Assembly (NCBI RefSeq): GCF_900183975.1
Contig: NZ_LT853882.1
Location: 1,915,501-1,979,500 of the forward strand
Length of the DNA: 64,000 nucleotides
Direction of reading: 5' to 3'
Source of the DNA: Xanthomonas fragariae
GTDB lineage: Bacteria > Pseudomonadota > Gammaproteobacteria > Xanthomonadales > Xanthomonadaceae
Shown piece by piece: positions 55,097 to 63,869 of the stretch. Under the pieces are notes generated by a model that searched no databases, was not told the origin of the DNA, and saw nothing but the letters and a program-made list of their open reading frames with translations. A program made the position numbers and the translations under genes. Each line of letters opens with the position of its first letter. Position 1 is the first letter of the stretch.

Positions 55097-55677
55097 TGCA
55101 TGGTCTCCGTGTAAGGGGCGCCGTCGGCCAAACCGGGCAGCACATTGCGTAATTTAACCCGCGCATGGAACAGGCGGGCTTTGATCGTGCCGACCGGGCA
55201 CTGCATGATGTCGGCCACTTCTTCGAGCTTGTGGCCGACCCCGTAGACTAGCTCGATCACCAGGCGCTGATCCGGCGACAGCCGTTGCATGCCTTTATCG
55301 AGCCAATCGCGCAGCTCGCGGTCGTCGTTGTCGTCGGCGCTGGGGGCGTGCTCTTCCACCACGGCGGTATCGTCGATGGCTTCGCCGTCATGCTGACGCA
55401 GGCATTTGAGCCCGCAGCGGTAGGCGATGCCCATGATCCAGGTTGACACCTGCGAATCGCCGCGGAAGTCGCCGGCTTTTTGCCAGGCGATCCAGAAACA
55501 GTCGTTGATGGCTTCTTCGATGATGTCCGGGCGGCGGGTCAGGCGTGACAGGAATCGGCATAGCCGGCCGTGATAGCTGTGGTACATGCTCGCAAGGGCG
55601 TTGCGATCGCCCGCAGCCATGCGGCGCAACAGCATGCGGTCGGTGGCATCACTTAAGGTGTCGGTGTCATTCATCAA
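55093..55677 (-). CDS. ECF sigma-70 factor
   Basis: This 194-aa factor has region 2 (about residues 25-95, YHSYHGRLCRFLSRL; NDCFWIAWQKAGDF) and region 4 (about 125-180, LSPDQRLVIELVYGVGHKLE). It has no region 1 or 3, as in ECF factors. It directs RNA polymerase to a small regulon, probably its own operon with the anti-sigma factor and the S8 protease. Confidence 0.92.
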   Translation of the reverse strand: MMNDTDTLSDATDRMLLRRMAAGDRNALASMYHSYHGRLCRFLSRLTRRPDIIEEAINDCFWIAWQKAGDFRGDSQVSTWIMGIAYRCGLKCLRQHDGEAIDDTAVVEEHAPSADDNDDRELRDWLDKGMQRLSPDQRLVIELVYGVGHKLEEVADIMQCPVGTIKARLFHARVKLRNVLPGLADGAPYTETMQ

Positions 55678-55737
55678 AGCGGGTACGGCTCAGGACGCAT
55701 GTCAGTGCCCACGAGCAGGCAAAAGGTTGCGGGCGAA

Positions 55738-56487
55738 TCAAAACGTCTTGGCCAGCATGCCCAGCCATGGCGTTTCGCCGGGCCCACCCTGCATGCGTGG
55801 CGTATTGTCGCTGGTGAGGATACGTTCCATTTTCAGGGTCCATCCGGCGCGGCTCCACTTCAGGCCCAGTTGTCCGTACCGATAAAGGCCTGCATTGGCG
55901 GCGCCGTAGGCCATCGCCGGAAACTGCGAGACGCCCGCGCCAGCCGAGAGGCTGAAATCCGCCGAGATCGGCACGTTGGCAGTGACGTCAATGGCCATGA
56001 TCCAGGGCGAGCGCTGCGCACGGGGAAAATTGAAGGTGGAGAACGAGAACGTGAGCACGTCGCGGTACGACCAGGCCAGGCTGGCCTCCTGGCGGTCGAA
56101 CGTGCGCGACTGGCGGTCGGCCGGGTAGGCGTAGTACAGCGCGCTGGCCTGCATCTGCCAGCGATCGTCCAGCATCCATGCACGGCTTACCTGAACCGTG
56201 GCGGCCACCGGCTTGCTCAGCGATGGAGATTGCAGCGCGGCGGAGACCGACACCGACCAGCCAGGCGATGGCAGCCAATCACCTGCAGCCTGCAGGGTGA
56301 CCTTGTTGGGGGCGATGGAAATGCCGCGATCGATCAGCTCCGAAGCGACTGCAACCGTGCCGCCTACGTTGTCCGCAAGCGCGCTGCCACAAGGGCTCAT
56401 GACCAGAGCGAGCAACAGCAAGTGGCGCAACCGGGCACGTCGCTGCGCCCCCCGCAGATACCCGCAGCGCGCATGCATACAGGGCAT
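55738..56487 (-). CDS. outer-membrane beta-barrel-like protein
   Basis: This 249-aa exported protein has a signal segment (LRHLLLLALVMSPCGSALA). Alternating beta-strand patterns follow, with a terminal aromatic residue (WLGMLAKTF), typical of outer-membrane barrels of the TIGR02001 type. ATG 56487 is chosen because it places the signal near the start; 56583 and 56544 are alternatives. The function is unknown. It precedes the sigma operon on the same strand with a 60-base gap. Confidence 0.7.
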   Translation of the reverse strand: MPCMHARCGYLRGAQRRARLRHLLLLALVMSPCGSALADNVGGTVAVASELIDRGISIAPNKVTLQAAGDWLPSPGWSVSVSAALQSPSLSKPVAATVQVSRAWMLDDRWQMQASALYYAYPADRQSRTFDRQEASLAWSYRDVLTFSFSTFNFPRAQRSPWIMAIDVTANVPISADFSLSAGAGVSQFPAMAYGAANAGLYRYGQLGLKWSRAGWTLKMERILTSDNTPRMQGGPGETPWLGMLAKTF

Positions 56488-56710
56488 CACCAGCGAACGC
56501 CCGAAGCGAGGACGCTGCAAGGGTGATCTTCCCTTGCGGCCCATGGATGTCCGTCGCAAGCGCAGCTGCGTCGCGTTCGGCATGGGAACGACTTGGCGGA
56601 CAAAACATTCGGCAAGGGTGCGAGGTCTCTACACGGAGCGGGGCGCATTGGTGACCCATTACGCTGGGCGAGACCGCCGTAGTTGCGGCAGTTTCCGTAT
56701 ACGCGAAGGA

Positions 56711-56730
56711 GCCGCGTTAGGCAACGCGGC
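56711..56730 (-). terminator. hairpin after the cytochrome c remnant
   Basis: gccgcgtt (56711-56718) and aacgcggc (56723-56730) form a perfect 8-bp stem with a 4-base loop, read on the minus strand after the decayed cytochrome gene. A short T-containing tract follows. It is a probable terminator. Confidence 0.5.
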
Positions 56731-56739
56731 TTGGTGACC

Positions 56740-57035
56740 GAGGACTGAGACAGAGAAGTCTTGAGCTGGGCCGGTGTCCATTGCCACTTGCTGGCCTTGA
56801 GCGCATCGGAGTCGTTGCTATAGTCCGGCAAGCTGGCGGCGGTGCGCCCGGCCACGCCGAACGGGGACCGGCCTTTCTTGCTTCTTGCCCTGGGCGGCAC
56901 TTTGGCATTCGGCGCATTCGGTTAGGAAGATGCCTTTGCCCGGGCCGTCGGCGGAGCGGGCGGGGCCAGTGCGGCGCCGGCTAACAGCAGGCCGGCCAAC
57001 GATGCGCACAACAGGGTCTTGTTGAGTGACTTCAT
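56740..57035 (-). pseudogene. decayed c-type cytochrome with CAECQ in place of CxxCH
   Basis: ATG 57035 opens a good signal peptide (MKSLNKTLLCASLAGLLLAG). The haem-binding part GKGIFLTECAECQSAAQGK continues in another frame, and SPFGVAGRTAASLPDYSN with LKASKWQWTPAQLKTSLSQ in a third. At least two frameshifts are present. The haem-ligating His is changed to Gln. The usual C-terminal Met ligand region is missing. The gene cannot yield a functional cytochrome. It lies downstream of an IS-interrupted outer-membrane gene on the same strand. Confidence 0.8.
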
Positions 57036-57063
57036 GGGGAAGGACCTTACAAGTGCGGGGGAA

Positions 57064-57346
57064 TCAGAACGACACATTCATCGACAGCGCGACGCTGTCG
57101 AGATCGCGTGGGTTGGTGATCGGATTGCCGGCACCGAACACATTGGTGGTGCTGCCGTTGAACTTGTCGAAGCGGAACCAGCTGGCCGAGAAACGCACGT
57201 TGGCGTTGGTGGTATGGGCGCCTTCCTTACCGAACGGCATCCAATACAGCAGGATCAGATTGGCGGTGGTATCGGGGATGCCGTACGGCAGGTAACGCGC
57301 GGCATCGAACGCGCCGCTGTTGATCAGGTGCGCCGCCAGCACGCCA
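57064..57346 (-). pseudogene. 3' part of an outer-membrane protein interrupted by an IS
   Basis: About 95 codons read RSYGVLAAHLINSGAFDAAR to a terminal Phe (LDSVALSMNVSF), with beta-strand periodicity and a terminal aromatic residue as in outer-membrane barrels. The frame enters the IS5-family element at 57349. The 5' part is found beyond the IS at 58222-58440. The gene was upstream of the cytochrome c gene and perhaps functioned with it. Confidence 0.65.
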
Positions 57347-57348
57347 TA

Positions 57349-58219
57349 AGAGCGGGTAACAAAACCCAGGAAGAAGCCGTAAGCAGATGATGGAGCAAGC
57401 AAGCGAGAGCAACGCCAAGTGGAGATCGATGCGGCGTTCAAAGCGGATGCGCAGTTTGCCCATGCCTGCGAACCAGGCATGAGTGCGCTCGACGCCCCAG
57501 CGATGACGGCCCAACCGGTCGTTGCGCGCGATCCCCTTGCGTGCGATCCGCGCAATGATGCCGCGCTGCTTGAGGAAGGCGCGACAGCGGTCGATGTCGT
57601 AAGCCTTGTCGGCGTGCAATTTGTCTGGCCAACGTCGCAGGCGCCCTGGTTTGCCACCAATTGGCGGCAAGGCGTCGATCAACTCCTCGAACACGACCGA
57701 GTCGTGCCGATTGGCGCCGGTGACGCACACCGCCAAGGGGATGCCGTTGCGATCGACGATCAGATGCCGTTTGCTGCCGCGTTTGCCGCGATCGGTCGGG
57801 TTCGGCCCGGTATATGGGCCCCCCGGGGGGGTAGGCTACGCTAGCGGCGTCCAGACCAGCTCGGCTCAGGTCCAGCGTCTGAGCGCGACGTAGCTCGGCC
57901 AGCAACACCTGATGCAGACGATGCCACACACCGGCGGCCTGCCAATCACGCAACCGGCGCCAGCAGGTCATGCCGCTGCCGTAGCCCAGCTCCATAGGCA
58001 GGTCTTCCCACGGCACGCCCGTGCGCAGGACATAGACGATGCCGTTGAGGGCTTGCTGATCACTGATACGCGGCCGTCCACCTTTGGGCGAACGCTTCAC
58101 TTGCGGAATCAGCGGCTCGATGCGCTTCCACAGCGCAATGGGGGATCTCTTTGCGACGTGTCATGTCCGCAATTTTGCCACCGGCGAGACAAGATTCAAG
58201 GGGTTTTGTTAGACGCTCT
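57349..58219 (-). mobile_element. IS5-family insertion sequence
   Basis: This 871-base element starts agagcgggtaacaaaacccag and ends with ggggttttgttagacgctct. Its imperfect terminal repeats share AGAGCG..TAACAAAAC and it is flanked by TA on both sides (57347-57348 and 58220-58221). It encodes one transposase split over frames. The ends resemble the MITE-like repeats elsewhere in the window. It splits an outer-membrane protein gene. Confidence 0.82.
57370..58167 (-). pseudogene. IS5-family transposase, split over frames
   Basis: The product reads MTRRKEIP from 58167, then after a five-base G/C run near 58140 continues in another frame as KRSPKGGRPRISDQQALNGI and GYGSGMTCWRRLRDWQAAGV. Near the C7/G6 run at 57818-57831 it changes frame again to GPNPTDRGKRGSKRHLIV and GANRHDSVVFEELIDALPP, and ends RHRWGVERTHAWFAGMGKLR. 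The second site could be programmed frameshifting, as seen in some IS5 groups. The first looks like a mutation. Confidence 0.75.
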
Positions 58220-58221
58220 TA

Positions 58222-58440
58222 GTCTGCTTGAACGCGTAGTTCATGCTGATGTTCTGGTTGCGCACGCTTCTGCGGTCGCGCGGGGACATGGTTGGGTCGG
58301 TCGGCTGCCAGCCCGGATGGTCCTGCGCATCGCTGGACCGCGCGCTGTAGGTGCCCACGTCGCCGTACCAGTTACGTTAGGCCGTATAGGCTGGCGCCGA
58401 TCACGCGGTTGGAGAGTGCCGACGCACTGAGCATGGCTGC
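58222..58440 (-). pseudogene. 5'-side fragment of the IS-interrupted outer-membrane gene
   Basis: Minus-strand reading gives WYGDVGTYSARSSDAQDHPG and RNQNISMNYAFKQT up to the IS edge, and before a frame change near 58372 LSNRVIGASLYG. These fit one beta-barrel protein whose end lies at 57064-57346. The 5' end is not recognisable upstream of about 58440, so the gene carries at least one frameshift besides the IS. Confidence 0.55.
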
Positions 58441-58709
58441 GCACTGACGCCGACGCCGCACCGGCTGTCCGCAAAGGTGCTGCGTGTCTATGTCGCGGCT
58501 TCCCACGCGATGACGTGGCGTGCCTGCGTTCACGCGACGACGAAGATCGCATGGGGCGCCCGAGCGCATATCAGCTTGGCGATCGCTATCTGATGTATTG
58601 CATTCGCGGCGACACGCATGGCGGTTACTTCCCCGGCGTTGCCTTTAGGAGCAATGCTGTAGTTATCGGAGCACGGCTGGTAGGCGCAGACACTGTGCTA
58701 CCCGGCCTT

Positions 58710-58853
58710 GGGGTGGCTAGCAAAACGACTGCGCTCACCGCCAGACGGGCGCGGCGGGTGCGCGGAATCGACATTTACCAAGCGTACCTTGCGGTTCCTC
58801 CGCGCCGTCCGCACCCACCTAAAGACTGCTCGCTACGTTTTGTTAGCCTCTCT
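58710..58853. repeat. MITE-like palindromic repeat, copy B
   Basis: A 144-base element with the family core (gcgctcaccgccagacgggc near the left end) and ends ggggtggctagcaaaacg and cgttttgttagcctctct. The right end overlaps the stop codon of the MFS gene (58852-58854). The sequence also shares an interior with copy D (gcggttcctccgcgccgtcc). Confidence 0.8.
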
Positions 58854-60258
58854 AACCTGCAATCTCTTCCAACGCACGATTGCGCGTGGGTGGCCCAAAC
58901 AGTGCAATCACACTGGCCACGATCGACAGACTGATCACGATGAAAGCCAGCACGCCATGGCTGCCGACCTGGGCAAGCAGCCAGCCGATCAGTACGCTGC
59001 TTGCTGCCGTCGAAAGGCGACTGAACGAATAGCAGAACCCAACCGCCCGCGCGCGCGATTCAGTCGGGAACAACTCGGCCTGGTAGCCATGATATGCAAA
59101 GCTCATCCAGGCATTGCAGAACGCGATCATCGCCCCGCATAGCACCATGCCAATCGCCTGATGCTGCAACGAAAACAGTACGCCGAACAACACTGCGCCC
59201 AGCGCCGACGCGGTGATCTGCCATTTGTTTTCCCAGCGCTGCGCAAAGCGCAGCAACAGCAACGGTGCCAGCGGATACGCCAGCGAAATTGCAAACGCAT
59301 AGCTCAGGCTCTTGCTCACGCCGGTGCCTTGCGCCGAGATCAACGCCGGTAGCCAATTGCCGAAGCCGAAGAACCCGATCGCTTGAAAAATATGGAACAC
59401 CACCAGCATGCCGATACGCCCGCGATATGGCACACGCCACAATATCGAAGCCTGCGCGTCGCCCAACTGCGAGGATGGGGCCGCCTGCGGCGCAGGCACA
59501 GGCAACGGCGCGCCCACATCGTGTGCGCAACGCGCTTCGAGTTGGTTCAACACGGCATCGGCTTCCGCATGGCGGCCTTGCGTGGCCAGCCAGCGTGCCG
59601 ATTCCGGCAAACGGCTGCGCAGCCACCAGATCGCCAGCGCAAACACGCCGCTGAGCAACACCACCCAACGCCAGCCGCTCACGCCCAGCGGCGCATGCGG
59701 CACCAGCAGCCAGGCAGTCAGCGCGACCGTGGGAACCGCCAAAAACTGCACGAAGAACGCAAACGCAAACGCCGCACTGCGCATGTGCCGCGGAACCAAT
59801 TCGGACAGATAGGTATCGATGGTCACCAGCTCGATCCCCAGTCCAATACCGACCACAAAGCGCAGCGCGATCACACCGAAGGCCGTGCTTTGCAGACCCA
59901 TCGCCACGGTTGCGGCGGTGTACCAGATCAAAGCGAAGGTGAAAACAGGCCGTCGACCGAAACGGTCTGCAAACGGGCTCAACAGTACGGCGCCGACAAA
60001 CAGGCCCAGAAACGTTGCCGCCGCGAATGCGGCCTGATCGGACATGCCAAACGCACCATCCGCGCCGCTGCCAAAGATGCCATCGCCGATCAGCCCAGGG
60101 CTGATGTAGGCGGTCTGGAACAGGTCGTACAACTCAAAAAACCCGCCCAGCGCAAGCAAGCCAACCAGCCGCCACAGCGTGGCGCTGGCCGGCAGCCGAT
60201 CAATGCGCGCAGCGATCTGTGCGGAGTGGGAGAGTGCAGATGTTGCGTTCGAAGACAT
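58852..60258 (-). CDS. MFS transporter
   Basis: This 468-aa transporter has twelve predicted helices. The loop between helices 2 and 3 contains DRFGRRPVFTFALIWYT, the MFS signature. The N-terminal half is typical of the metabolite:proton symporter group (GGFFELYDLFQTAYISPGLI). The substrate is not determined. ATG 60258 (MSSNATSALS) was chosen; an upstream ATG at 60294 is possible. Its stop codon abuts MITE copy B. Confidence 0.88.
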   Translation of the reverse strand: MSSNATSALSHSAQIAARIDRLPASATLWRLVGLLALGGFFELYDLFQTAYISPGLIGDGIFGSGADGAFGMSDQAAFAAATFLGLFVGAVLLSPFADRFGRRPVFTFALIWYTAATVAMGLQSTAFGVIALRFVVGIGLGIELVTIDTYLSELVPRHMRSAAFAFAFFVQFLAVPTVALTAWLLVPHAPLGVSGWRWVVLLSGVFALAIWWLRSRLPESARWLATQGRHAEADAVLNQLEARCAHDVGAPLPVPAPQAAPSSQLGDAQASILWRVPYRGRIGMLVVFHIFQAIGFFGFGNWLPALISAQGTGVSKSLSYAFAISLAYPLAPLLLLRFAQRWENKWQITASALGAVLFGVLFSLQHQAIGMVLCGAMIAFCNAWMSFAYHGYQAELFPTESRARAVGFCYSFSRLSTAASSVLIGWLLAQVGSHGVLAFIVISLSIVASVIALFGPPTRNRALEEIAG

Positions 60259-60383
60259 TCGTCGTACAGGCGCAGCCAAACCAACGGCTATCATAATCAG
60301 CGGCCCGATCCCGCAGCGATGACGCTTCGCGGCACGGTCGACGCATTCGCGCACGAACCCGACATACTCAGCAACAACAACTG

Positions 60384-60460
60384 AGAGCGGCTATTAAAAA
60401 CACTGCGCTCACCGCCAGGCGGGCGCGGCCGGTGCTCGTAGTGGTTTTGATAGCCGCTCT
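60384..60460. repeat. MITE-like palindromic repeat, copy C (short)
   Basis: A 77-base short version with ends agagcggctattaaaaacac and gtggttttgatagccgctct and the same core (ctcaccgccaggcgggcgcg). The flanking bases extend the dyad (ctg before, cag after). It looks like an internal deletion of the 145-base form. Confidence 0.8.
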
Positions 60461-60610
60461 CAGGCTCTGTCTGTAAAGAAGCCTTAGTAACCCCCCCCAG
60501 TGTTCGACTGCTGGAATGCTGTAATCCCTTCAGCGTCGGCCGAACGGCTAGCAATGCTGCCCGGTCAGCCCCATCTAGTAGAGATAAACTTGTTTCTCTG
60601 GAGTCATCTG

Positions 60611-61612
60611 ATGACGCCTATTTCCGTGCTCGACCTGGCGCCGGTCTGCGAAGGCAGCGACACTACGCATGCATTCGCCAACATGCTCGATCTGGCCCGG
60701 CACGCCGAGCGCTGGGGCTATCGGCGCTATTGGTTGGCCGAGCATCACAACATGCCGGGCATCGCCAGCGCGGCCACCGCCGTGCTGATCGGTCACGTCG
60801 CCGGCGGCACCAAGACCATCCGTGTCGGCGCCGGCGGCATCATGCTGCCCAACCACGCGCCGCTGCAGGTGGCCGAACAGTTCGGCACACTAGCCTCGTT
60901 GTATCCGCAGCGCATCGATCTGGGTCTGGGCCGCGCGCCCGGTACCGATCAGCCCACTGCGCGCGCGTTGCGTCGCTATTTCGATAGTGCCGATCAGTTT
61001 CCGCAGGACGTTGCCGAATTGTTGCGCTACTTCGCACCTGCCGTGCCGGGCCAGTTGGTGCAAGCGGTGCCGGGCGCCGGGCTCGATGTGCCTTTGTGGT
61101 TGCTGGGCTCGAGCCTGTTCAGTGCGCGCCTGGCTGCGGCGATGGGCTTGTCGTTCGCGTTCGCCTCGCACTTCGCGCCCGATGCGATGGACGAGGCGGT
61201 AGCGATCTACCGCCGCCAATTCCGCCCGTCCGCACAGTTGGCCAAGCCGCACGTGATGCTGGCCCTGAATGTGGTGGCAGCGGAAACCCAAGCGCAGGCG
61301 CGCCGCCTGTTCACTACCCAGCAGCAGAGCTTCGTCAATCTGCGTCGCGGCAAGCCGGGCAAGATCCCACCGCCGATCGATCACATCGACAGCTTCTGGC
61401 AGCCGCATGAGCAGGTTGGCGTGGAGCGTGCATTGGCGTGCACCGTGCTTGGCGATGCCGAGCAGATCGCCCAAGGTGTTGCAGACTTCATCGACCGCCA
61501 CACGCCGGATGAGTTGTTGTTCACCGCCAACATCTACGACCACGCCGCGCGTCTGCGGTCGTTCGAGATCGCCGCCGCCGCATGGCGCGAGCTGGAGGTG
61601 AGCACTGCATGA
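60611..61612 (+). CDS. LLM-class flavin-dependent oxidoreductase
   Basis: This 333-aa TIM-barrel protein is of the bacterial luciferase-like class. Visible features are [12 protein letters not shown] at the N-terminus, [20 protein letters not shown], and the flavin-binding [20 protein letters not shown] followed by [14 protein letters not shown]. Substrate and reaction are not known. ATG 60611 ([12 protein letters not shown]) is used; the frame is open to 60500. Confidence 0.92.
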   Translation: MTPISVLDLAPVCEGSDTTHAFANMLDLARHAERWGYRRYWLAEHHNMPGIASAATAVLIGHVAGGTKTIRVGAGGIMLPNHAPLQVAEQFGTLASLYPQRIDLGLGRAPGTDQPTARALRRYFDSADQFPQDVAELLRYFAPAVPGQLVQAVPGAGLDVPLWLLGSSLFSARLAAAMGLSFAFASHFAPDAMDEAVAIYRRQFRPSAQLAKPHVMLALNVVAAETQAQARRLFTTQQQSFVNLRRGKPGKIPPPIDHIDSFWQPHEQVGVERALACTVLGDAEQIAQGVADFIDRHTPDELLFTANIYDHAARLRSFEIAAAAWRELEVSTA

Positions 61613-61672
61613 TGCACGTCGCTTCGCGCGGCGATCCGCTGCGATGCGTGCACATCCATTGGGGACACGCGC

Positions 61673-61744
61673 ATGCACCTGCAGGAACCTAGCAAAAGCA
61701 TCAAACAGTTAGCCGAATTGATCCGCGGCGTGGACACGCCGTGA
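61673..61744 (+). pseudogene. possible N-terminal remnant of a general-stress flavin protein
   Basis: A 23-codon frame (MHLQEPSKSIKQLAELIRGV, then DTP and stop) resembles the first residues of pyridoxamine-oxidase-like general stress proteins. The rest of the gene is absent. The resemblance is weak and made from memory. Confidence 0.25.
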
Positions 61745-61827
61745 CCGACGATCCGGGCAGCCCGCCGAACAACCGTGTGGTCGATCTGACGTAAGCGCGA
61801 TGATCCAGGTGACTGGTCGCCTCGCAC

Positions 61828-62499
61828 TCAGCCCCACGCGACCGGCCACCACCCGCGAATCAGATTTACCAACTGGTCGGAGGTGAAGCCAAACACAGCG
61901 ACCGATATCAGCGCCGCCGACCACCCCACCAGCATCAGGGCGCCATCGCGCTCAAGCAAGGCGAGCGCGAACAGCAGCAGAATCAGGCCAAAAATGTAGT
62001 TGGTGAATGGGATCGGCAGCGTCAGCAAGAAACCGGTTAACACCAGCAGCAACCCGGTAAACACCTGCGCCGGTCTCCGATCCAGCATGCTGTGCAAACG
62101 CGGCTTGAGCAGCCGATCCAGGCGTTGCAGCGTCGGCGCTAATTTCGCGACAAAGCGCTGACTGGTCCTGCGACGCGGCCCGCGCTCGCCGATGAAACGC
62201 GGCACCCATGGCTTGCGCAGGCAGCACATTATCTGCACGCCGATCAGCATTGTCAGCGGACCGCTGATACCACCGGCCACGCCGGGAATCGGCATGAAGG
62301 ACGGCAGGATCGCCAGGAACAAAAACACGCCGAAGGCGCTCTGTTGCAGATCGGCCAGAATCTCGCGCACACGCAGCACGTGCTCCGGGTCGCCTTCGCT
62401 GAAGGCCGCCAGCAAACGGCGGATACCTTCATTGCGATAACGCATCTGTTCGCTGCCGGTGTCGTCGGATGGCGGCGCGTGGTTATCCGACGATGTCAT
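61828..62499 (-). CDS. ExoD-family protein
   Basis: This 223-aa membrane protein fits the ExoD exopolysaccharide-synthesis family, with several helices, including LFLAILPSFMPIPGVAGGIS (about residues 60-79), FTGLLLVLTGFLLTLPIPFT, and a C-terminal one (MLVGWSAALISVAVFGF). Its role in polysaccharide export is not proven. It starts inside the end of the upstream CNNM-type gene (17-base overlap), so the two are co-translated. Confidence 0.88.
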   Translation of the reverse strand: MTSSDNHAPPSDDTGSEQMRYRNEGIRRLLAAFSEGDPEHVLRVREILADLQQSAFGVFLFLAILPSFMPIPGVAGGISGPLTMLIGVQIMCCLRKPWVPRFIGERGPRRRTSQRFVAKLAPTLQRLDRLLKPRLHSMLDRRPAQVFTGLLLVLTGFLLTLPIPFTNYIFGLILLLFALALLERDGALMLVGWSAALISVAVFGFTSDQLVNLIRGWWPVAWG

Positions 62500-63823
62500 C
62501 GCTGTCCTCGTCGCCGACGCGGCTCAACAACAACTTGTCCACGCGTGCGCCATCCAGATCGACGATCTCGATGCGCCAGCCGGCCCAATCGAAAAATTCG
62601 CCGGCCTGCGGAATGCGTCCGAAGTAGTAAATGCACAGGCCGGCAAGCGTGTGGTAATCGCCTTCGTCGGCTTCTGGCAGCTCGGCGCCCAGCACTTCGC
62701 GCAGTTCTTCCACTGGCAGCGAGCCATCGATCAGCAACGAGCCGTCGGCGCGTGTCACGACCAGCGCGTCTTCGTCGGTGTTTTCCACTGCCTGCAGACG
62801 GCCAACCACCGCCCCCATCAGGTCGCTGATGGTCACCAGCCCGCGGATTTCGCCGTATTCGTCGACCACCAGTGCCATCGATTGCTGTTCTTCGCGGAAG
62901 ATCTCCAGCAGCTTCATCGCATGCGTGGATTCGGACACGAACAAGGTGTCGCGCAAAGCCTGGAACAGGTGCGCGCCATGCCCATCCATACGCGTGACCA
63001 GCGATTTGACTTCCAGCACGCCGGCAATGTCCTGGTCGCTGCCGCGATACACCGGATAGCGCGAGAATTCGTGCTCGCGCATCACCTGCAGATTGCGTTC
63101 CGGCTCGGCGTTGGCATCCAGCCAGGCGATGCGGTTGCGCGGCGTCATCAGGCTGTCGGCGGTGCGGTCGCCCAGCCGCATCACGCGGTTCATCATGTCG
63201 CGCTCGTACGCATCGATCACGCCGGCTTCGTGGCTTTCGGCCACAAGCATGCGGATCTCTTCTTCGGTCACCGATGCCGATTCGTCTTTGCCCATGCCCA
63301 GCATGCGCAGCACCAGCCGGGTCGAGCGCGCCAGTACCCACACGCCTGGTGCGGCGATCTTGGCCAACCAGGCCATCGGCACTGCGACAACGCCAGCGAT
63401 GTCTTCGGAATTGCGCAGCGCCAGCCGCTTGGGCACAAGTTCGCCGAAAATCAGTGTCAGGAAGGTGATCAACGCGACTGCCAGCGTGCTGCCGATGACC
63501 ACCGAATACGGTTTGGGCTCGCCGATCAGGGCGAAGGTGGCTGACAGGGTGGGGAACACCTGCTGCAGCCAGACGCCGATGGCCTCGCCAATGGCTTCGC
63601 CGCCAAACAGGCCAGTCAGGATGCCGATCGAGGTGATGCCGATCTGTACCGTGGACAGAAAATTTTCGGGGCTTTCGGCCAATGCCAGGGCCCGCGCGGC
63701 GCGTTTGCTGGAGCCAGCCATCTGCTTCAGGCGGCTTTTGCGGGAGGTCATCAACGACATCTCCGACATGGCGAAGAAGCCGTTCACCAGGATCAGGGCG
63801 ATGACGATCAGAAACTCAATCAC
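62483..63823 (-). CDS. CNNM/CorC-type transporter-associated protein (hemolysin family)
   Basis: This 446-aa inner-membrane protein has an N-terminal DUF21 domain with four helices (about residues 1-180), a CBS pair (about 205-325; DSLMTPRNRIAWL, MALVVDEYGEIRGLVTISDL) and a C-terminal CorC/HlyC transporter-associated domain (about 345-430). It is probably involved in Mg/Co efflux or regulation. The start is GTG 63823 (MIEFLIVIALILVNGFFAMS). A 14-G tract on the plus strand lies 33 bases upstream. Confidence 0.9.
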   Translation of the reverse strand: MIEFLIVIALILVNGFFAMSEMSLMTSRKSRLKQMAGSSKRAARALALAESPENFLSTVQIGITSIGILTGLFGGEAIGEAIGVWLQQVFPTLSATFALIGEPKPYSVVIGSTLAVALITFLTLIFGELVPKRLALRNSEDIAGVVAVPMAWLAKIAAPGVWVLARSTRLVLRMLGMGKDESASVTEEEIRMLVAESHEAGVIDAYERDMMNRVMRLGDRTADSLMTPRNRIAWLDANAEPERNLQVMREHEFSRYPVYRGSDQDIAGVLEVKSLVTRMDGHGAHLFQALRDTLFVSESTHAMKLLEIFREEQQSMALVVDEYGEIRGLVTISDLMGAVVGRLQAVENTDEDALVVTRADGSLLIDGSLPVEELREVLGAELPEADEGDYHTLAGLCIYYFGRIPQAGEFFDWAGWRIEIVDLDGARVDKLLLSRVGDEDSDDIVG

Positions 63824-63855
63824 GGGCGTCTTCCCCGGTCGGTGAAGGGAAGGGC

Positions 63856-63869
63856 GGGGGGGGGGGGGG
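63856..63869. repeat. 14-base poly-G tract upstream of the CNNM-type gene
   Basis: Fourteen consecutive Gs (C14 on the gene strand) lie in the 5' region of the CNNM-type gene. Such tracts can vary in length and change promoter spacing. They are also prone to sequencing errors. Confidence 0.8.

Noticed and set aside
59383..60384. 333-codon plus-strand open frame inside the MFS gene
   Set aside because: Composition of a shadow (Arg/Gln/His rich), no domain; the minus strand encodes a 12-helix transporter.
60465..60500. GGCTCTGTCTGTAAAG sequence as a possible IS end
   Set aside because: Only one end was seen and no transposase is nearby; not enough to call.
62459..63544. 361-codon plus-strand open frame antisense to the CNNM-type gene
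   Set aside because: Shadow of a protein with DUF21, CBS and CorC domains.
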